A stretch of DNA of 14,969 nucleotides from an uncultured Oscillospiraceae bacterium (GTDB taxonomy: Bacteria; Bacillota; Clostridia; Oscillospirales; Oscillospiraceae), in NCBI GenBank assembly GCA_910584835.1, contig CAJUEG010000064.1:1-14969 (forward strand). The letters run 5' to 3'. The translations under genes and the position numbers were made by a program. Every line of letters starts with the position of its first letter. The first letter of the stretch is position 1. Positions 13,293-14,969 of the stretch are shown here, one piece after another. The notes beneath the pieces are model-generated. The model was not told where the DNA came from and searched no databases. It was given only the letters and a program-made list of their open reading frames with translations.

Positions 13293-14368
13293 AGCAGCTG
13301 CTCTGCCTGGCCCACGCCCCCTGGCGGGCCCGGCCCGACCGCACCCAGCAGCTGCTGGCCCGGCTCACCGGCGCCCAGATCCTCTTTTTTGAGCCCGCCC
13401 CCCGCCGGGGCGAGCCCACACCCGAGCAGGGGCGCCGGGTGCGCGCCCATATCACCGTGTACACCCTGCCCGCCCCCCTGCCCTACCCCCAGGACGCGTC
13501 GGTGCTCCGCCGCCGGAGGCTGGACCGGACGGTGGGCTTCATCCAGCAGGTGATGGAAAAGCACCGCTTCCGGGAGCCTGTGCTGTGGTGCTCCTCCCCC
13601 GTCCACGCCCAGTTCCTGGACGAGCTGGCCTACCGGGGGGTGGTGTATGACTGCCACCGCTTTTGGGGCGACGAATTCCTGGACTGGGAGAGCGACCTGA
13701 CCCGCCACGCCGAGGTGGTGTTCGCCGCCTCCTTCGGCCTCATCAAGCGGCTGTCCCCCTGCAATGACAACATCGCCCTGCTGCCCAACGGGGTAAACCC
13801 GGTGCTGTTCCAGCAGAAGGAGCACGCCGTCCCCCCCGCCCTGGCAAACCTCCCCGGGGCCCGGGTCCTGGGCCGGGTGGGCCGGGTGGACGGCCAGGTG
13901 GATCTGGAACCCCTGCTCTATGCCGCCCGCCACCGGCCGGAGTGGACCTTCGTGCTCATGGGCCCGGCCACCAGGCCGGGTGCGGAGCAGCTGCAGGGCC
14001 AGGACAACATCGTGCTCACCGGGCCGGTGAACCCGCTGGACGTGCCCGACTATCTCTACCGCTGCGACCTGCTGTTTGACCTGGCCCGCCTGGACCGTCC
14101 GGGGGGAGACGTGACCCCCAGCCGGGTGTACGAGTATCTGGCCACGGGCAAGCCGGTTGTCGCCGTGGTGGACCCCAGCGTCCAGGAGACCATCCCCGAG
14201 CTGGTGGCCACCGCCTACGACGGCCCTGGCTTTCTGCGCCGGTGCAAAAGCGCCTTTGGGGAGGACCCCTCCCTCCCCCGCCGGCGGCGGGAGCTGGCCC
14301 GGCAGTCCTCCTGGGCCAACCGGGCCGCCCAGGTATCCAATATTCTGGAGGCCACCGGGCTGTTTTGA
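13289..14368 (+). CDS. Glycosyltransferase, GT-B fold, coupled to csaB
   Basis: This 359-aa protein resembles GT4/GT1-like transferases with a weak N-terminal half (YDCHRFWGDEF at 120-130) and a clearer C-terminal donor half: LLPNGVN (164-170), GRVGR (195-199), FVLMGPA (221-227), NIVLTGPV (240-247) and PSRVYEYLATGKPVVA (277-292). It should add a sugar in the same polymer pathway as CsaB. The start ATG overlaps the csaB stop (ATGA) and there is no intergenic space, so coupling is likely. I see no strong terminator in the 70 bp after its stop. The acceptor is unknown; teichuronic-acid-like or capsule-like polymer work is also possible. Confidence 0.85.
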   Translation: MKQLLCLAHAPWRARPDRTQQLLARLTGAQILFFEPAPRRGEPTPEQGRRVRAHITVYTLPAPLPYPQDASVLRRRRLDRTVGFIQQVMEKHRFREPVLWCSSPVHAQFLDELAYRGVVYDCHRFWGDEFLDWESDLTRHAEVVFAASFGLIKRLSPCNDNIALLPNGVNPVLFQQKEHAVPPALANLPGARVLGRVGRVDGQVDLEPLLYAARHRPEWTFVLMGPATRPGAEQLQGQDNIVLTGPVNPLDVPDYLYRCDLLFDLARLDRPGGDVTPSRVYEYLATGKPVVAVVDPSVQETIPELVATAYDGPGFLRRCKSAFGEDPSLPRRRRELARQSSWANRAAQVSNILEATGLF

Positions 14369-14437
14369 GCGTTTCGCCATGGACGGCCCTCCCCCGCCCC
14401 AAAGGATTGTATAAGCCTACGAAAATGGGAAAGGCCC

Positions 14438-14466
14438 TTGATTTCTCGGTTTTTCTTCGTTAAAAT
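14438..14466 (+). promoter_or_regulatory. Sigma-A-type promoter for the purE leader
   Basis: TTGATT (14438-14443), 17 nt, TAAAAT (14461-14466). Transcription would start near 14473, giving a leader of about 170 nt before purE. Confidence 0.68.
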
Positions 14467-14498
14467 GGAACCGACCATTTGGAAAAGGGGTGGCTGTC

Positions 14499-14570
14499 GT
14501 GGTGCGTTCCCAACCTGTCCGTCCGGGCTTCCGTCTCCGCGGCCCCATTGTGTCCAAATCCGTCAGCTAA
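14499..14570 (+). CDS. Possible 23-residue leader peptide of purE
   Basis: GTG at 14499 (or the next codon, GTG at 14502) opens a frame that ends at TAA 14568-14570. AAGGGGTGG at 14485-14493 is a plausible Shine-Dalgarno about 6-8 nt upstream. The peptide would be basic, with four Arg and one Lys, three Pro and the segment PGFRLRGP. Its stop lies 7 nt before the terminator stem, as in translation-dependent attenuators. No homologue recognised; the ORF is short enough to be chance. Confidence 0.35.
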   Translation: MVRSQPVRPGFRLRGPIVSKSVS

Positions 14571-14577
14571 CCCTTTG

Positions 14578-14616
14578 AACAGGTCCGCCGCGCCATGCGG
14601 CGGCCTGTTTGTTTTA
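14578..14616 (+). terminator. Intrinsic terminator in the purE leader
   Basis: AACAGG (14578-14583) pairs with CCTGTT (14604-14609) and CCGCCGC (14585-14591) with GCGGCGG (14597-14603), one bulged T, 5-nt loop, then TTTGTTTTATTTTTT. It sits after the leader promoter and before purE, so it is placed to act as an attenuator rather than to end the upstream glycosyltransferase gene. Confidence 0.88.
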
Positions 14617-14643
14617 TTTTTTGAGAACCAGGGAGGACTTGTT

Positions 14644-14969
14644 ATGAAAAAAGTCGCCGTCATCATGGGCTCCGACTCCGACTGGCCGGTGGTCAAAGGG
14701 GCGTGCGCCCAGCTGGAGGAGTTCGGCGTCCCCTATGAGGCCCACATTTTAAGCGCCCACCGCACCCCCGCCGCTGCTGCGGACTTTGCCAAAAACGCCC
14801 GCAGAAACGGCTTCGGCGTGCTCATCTGCGCCGCGGGCATGGCAGCCCACCTGGCGGGGGCCTTCGCCGGGAACTCCACCCTGCCCGTCATCGGCATACC
14901 CATGAAGGGCGGGGCCATGGACGGGCTGGACGCCCTGCTGGCCACCGTCCAGATGCCCAGCGGCATCCC
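14644..14969 (+). CDS. purE: N5-carboxyaminoimidazole ribonucleotide mutase PurE, N-terminal part (cut by window edge)
   Basis: PurE moves the carboxyl group to give 4-carboxy-5-aminoimidazole ribonucleotide in de novo purine synthesis. The 108 codons present carry MGSDSDW (8-14), SAHRTP (37-42, His39 and Arg40), AAGMAAHLAG (63-72, with the expected catalytic-region His69), PVIGIP (81-86) and GLDALLATVQMPSGI. ATG at 14644 with GGGAGG about 8 nt upstream. The usual class I motif is AGGAAHLPG; here the second Gly is Met, a variation I believe is common in clostridial PurE. It probably heads a purine operon beyond the window edge, controlled by the leader in front. Whether a PurK partner exists cannot be seen here. 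Confidence 0.95.
   Translation, partial: MKKVAVIMGSDSDWPVVKGACAQLEEFGVPYEAHILSAHRTPAAAADFAKNARRNGFGVLICAAGMAAHLAGAFAGNSTLPVIGIPMKGGAMDGLDALLATVQMPSGI

Larger units (their letters stand above)
14473..14616 (+). promoter_or_regulatory. purE leader with attenuation architecture (riboswitch-like or leader-peptide type)
   Basis: The leader has a 7-bp closing stem ATTTGGA (14477-14483) with TCCAAAT (14553-14559), enclosing about 69 nt with GGGG/CCCC pairing (14487-14490 with 14543-14546). An intrinsic terminator (14578-14616) follows and ends 27 nt before the purE start codon. Two upstream segments could compete with the terminator's 5' arm: ACCTGT (14513-14518) with ACAGGT (14579-14584), and CGCGGC (14538-14543) with GCCGCG (14587-14592). 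No known purine, THF or ZTP aptamer core is convincingly present. Conditional termination of pur transcription is inferred. Confidence 0.55.

Noticed and set aside
14473..14577. Guanine-type purine riboswitch or ZTP riboswitch before purE
   Set aside because: No purine aptamer three-way junction signature; the only ZTP-like piece is CCGTCCGGGC at about 14519-14528, without the matching 5' domain. Kept as an unassigned leader.

Overview
The window is GC-rich chromosomal DNA from a low-copy, ordinary-looking region of a Gram-positive bacterium. A class A PBP, SMC, an aspartokinase of the Bacillus alpha/beta type, a UPF0735/ThrR-like regulator, a DUF1292 protein, CsaB and many Shine-Dalgarno sites of the AGGAGG type all point to Firmicutes, class Clostridia. 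The high GC, together with the style of the proteins, suggests the Oscillospiraceae (Flavonifractor/Lawsonibacter-like gut anaerobes). The lineage is inferred from protein style only. I see no phage, plasmid, insertion sequence, CRISPR array, tRNA or rRNA.

Layout. 1-6808 is read on the minus strand: the first 39 codons of smc; an aspartate-family block transcribed thrR-like regulator -> homoserine dehydrogenase -> aspartokinase (the hom-lysC gap holds a 135-bp tandem repeat); then a 941-aa class A penicillin-binding protein closed by a strong terminator. A divergent promoter pair at 6898-7022 turns the window to the plus strand: a DUF1292 protein, a 668-bp gene-free stretch with a second copy of the repeat family and a candidate structured RNA (6S-like), a membrane-anchored double-parvulin foldase, and tcdA. 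A PAP2 phosphatase runs convergently into tcdA, overlapping it tail to tail. A second divergent promoter pair (10945-11010) starts a three-gene plus-strand cell-surface cluster (glycosyltransferase, CsaB pyruvyltransferase, glycosyltransferase). The window ends in purE, cut at the right edge, preceded by a leader with its own promoter, a possible 23-codon leader peptide and an intrinsic terminator.

How the parts fit. The thrR-hom-lysC block controls entry into the lysine/threonine/methionine branch. It also feeds diaminopimelate for the wall that the adjacent PBP polymerises. The PAP2 enzyme may recycle undecaprenyl pyrophosphate, the same lipid carrier that the glycosyltransferase/CsaB cluster would use to make a pyruvylated secondary wall polymer. 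The most interesting non-coding parts are the purE leader (attenuation architecture), the 7595-7764 RNA, the in-frame internal start of lysC with a near-perfect Shine-Dalgarno, and an intergenic repeat family present in two gaps. Eight promoter calls rest on -35/-10 pairs with a 17-nt spacer, seen directly in the sequence.
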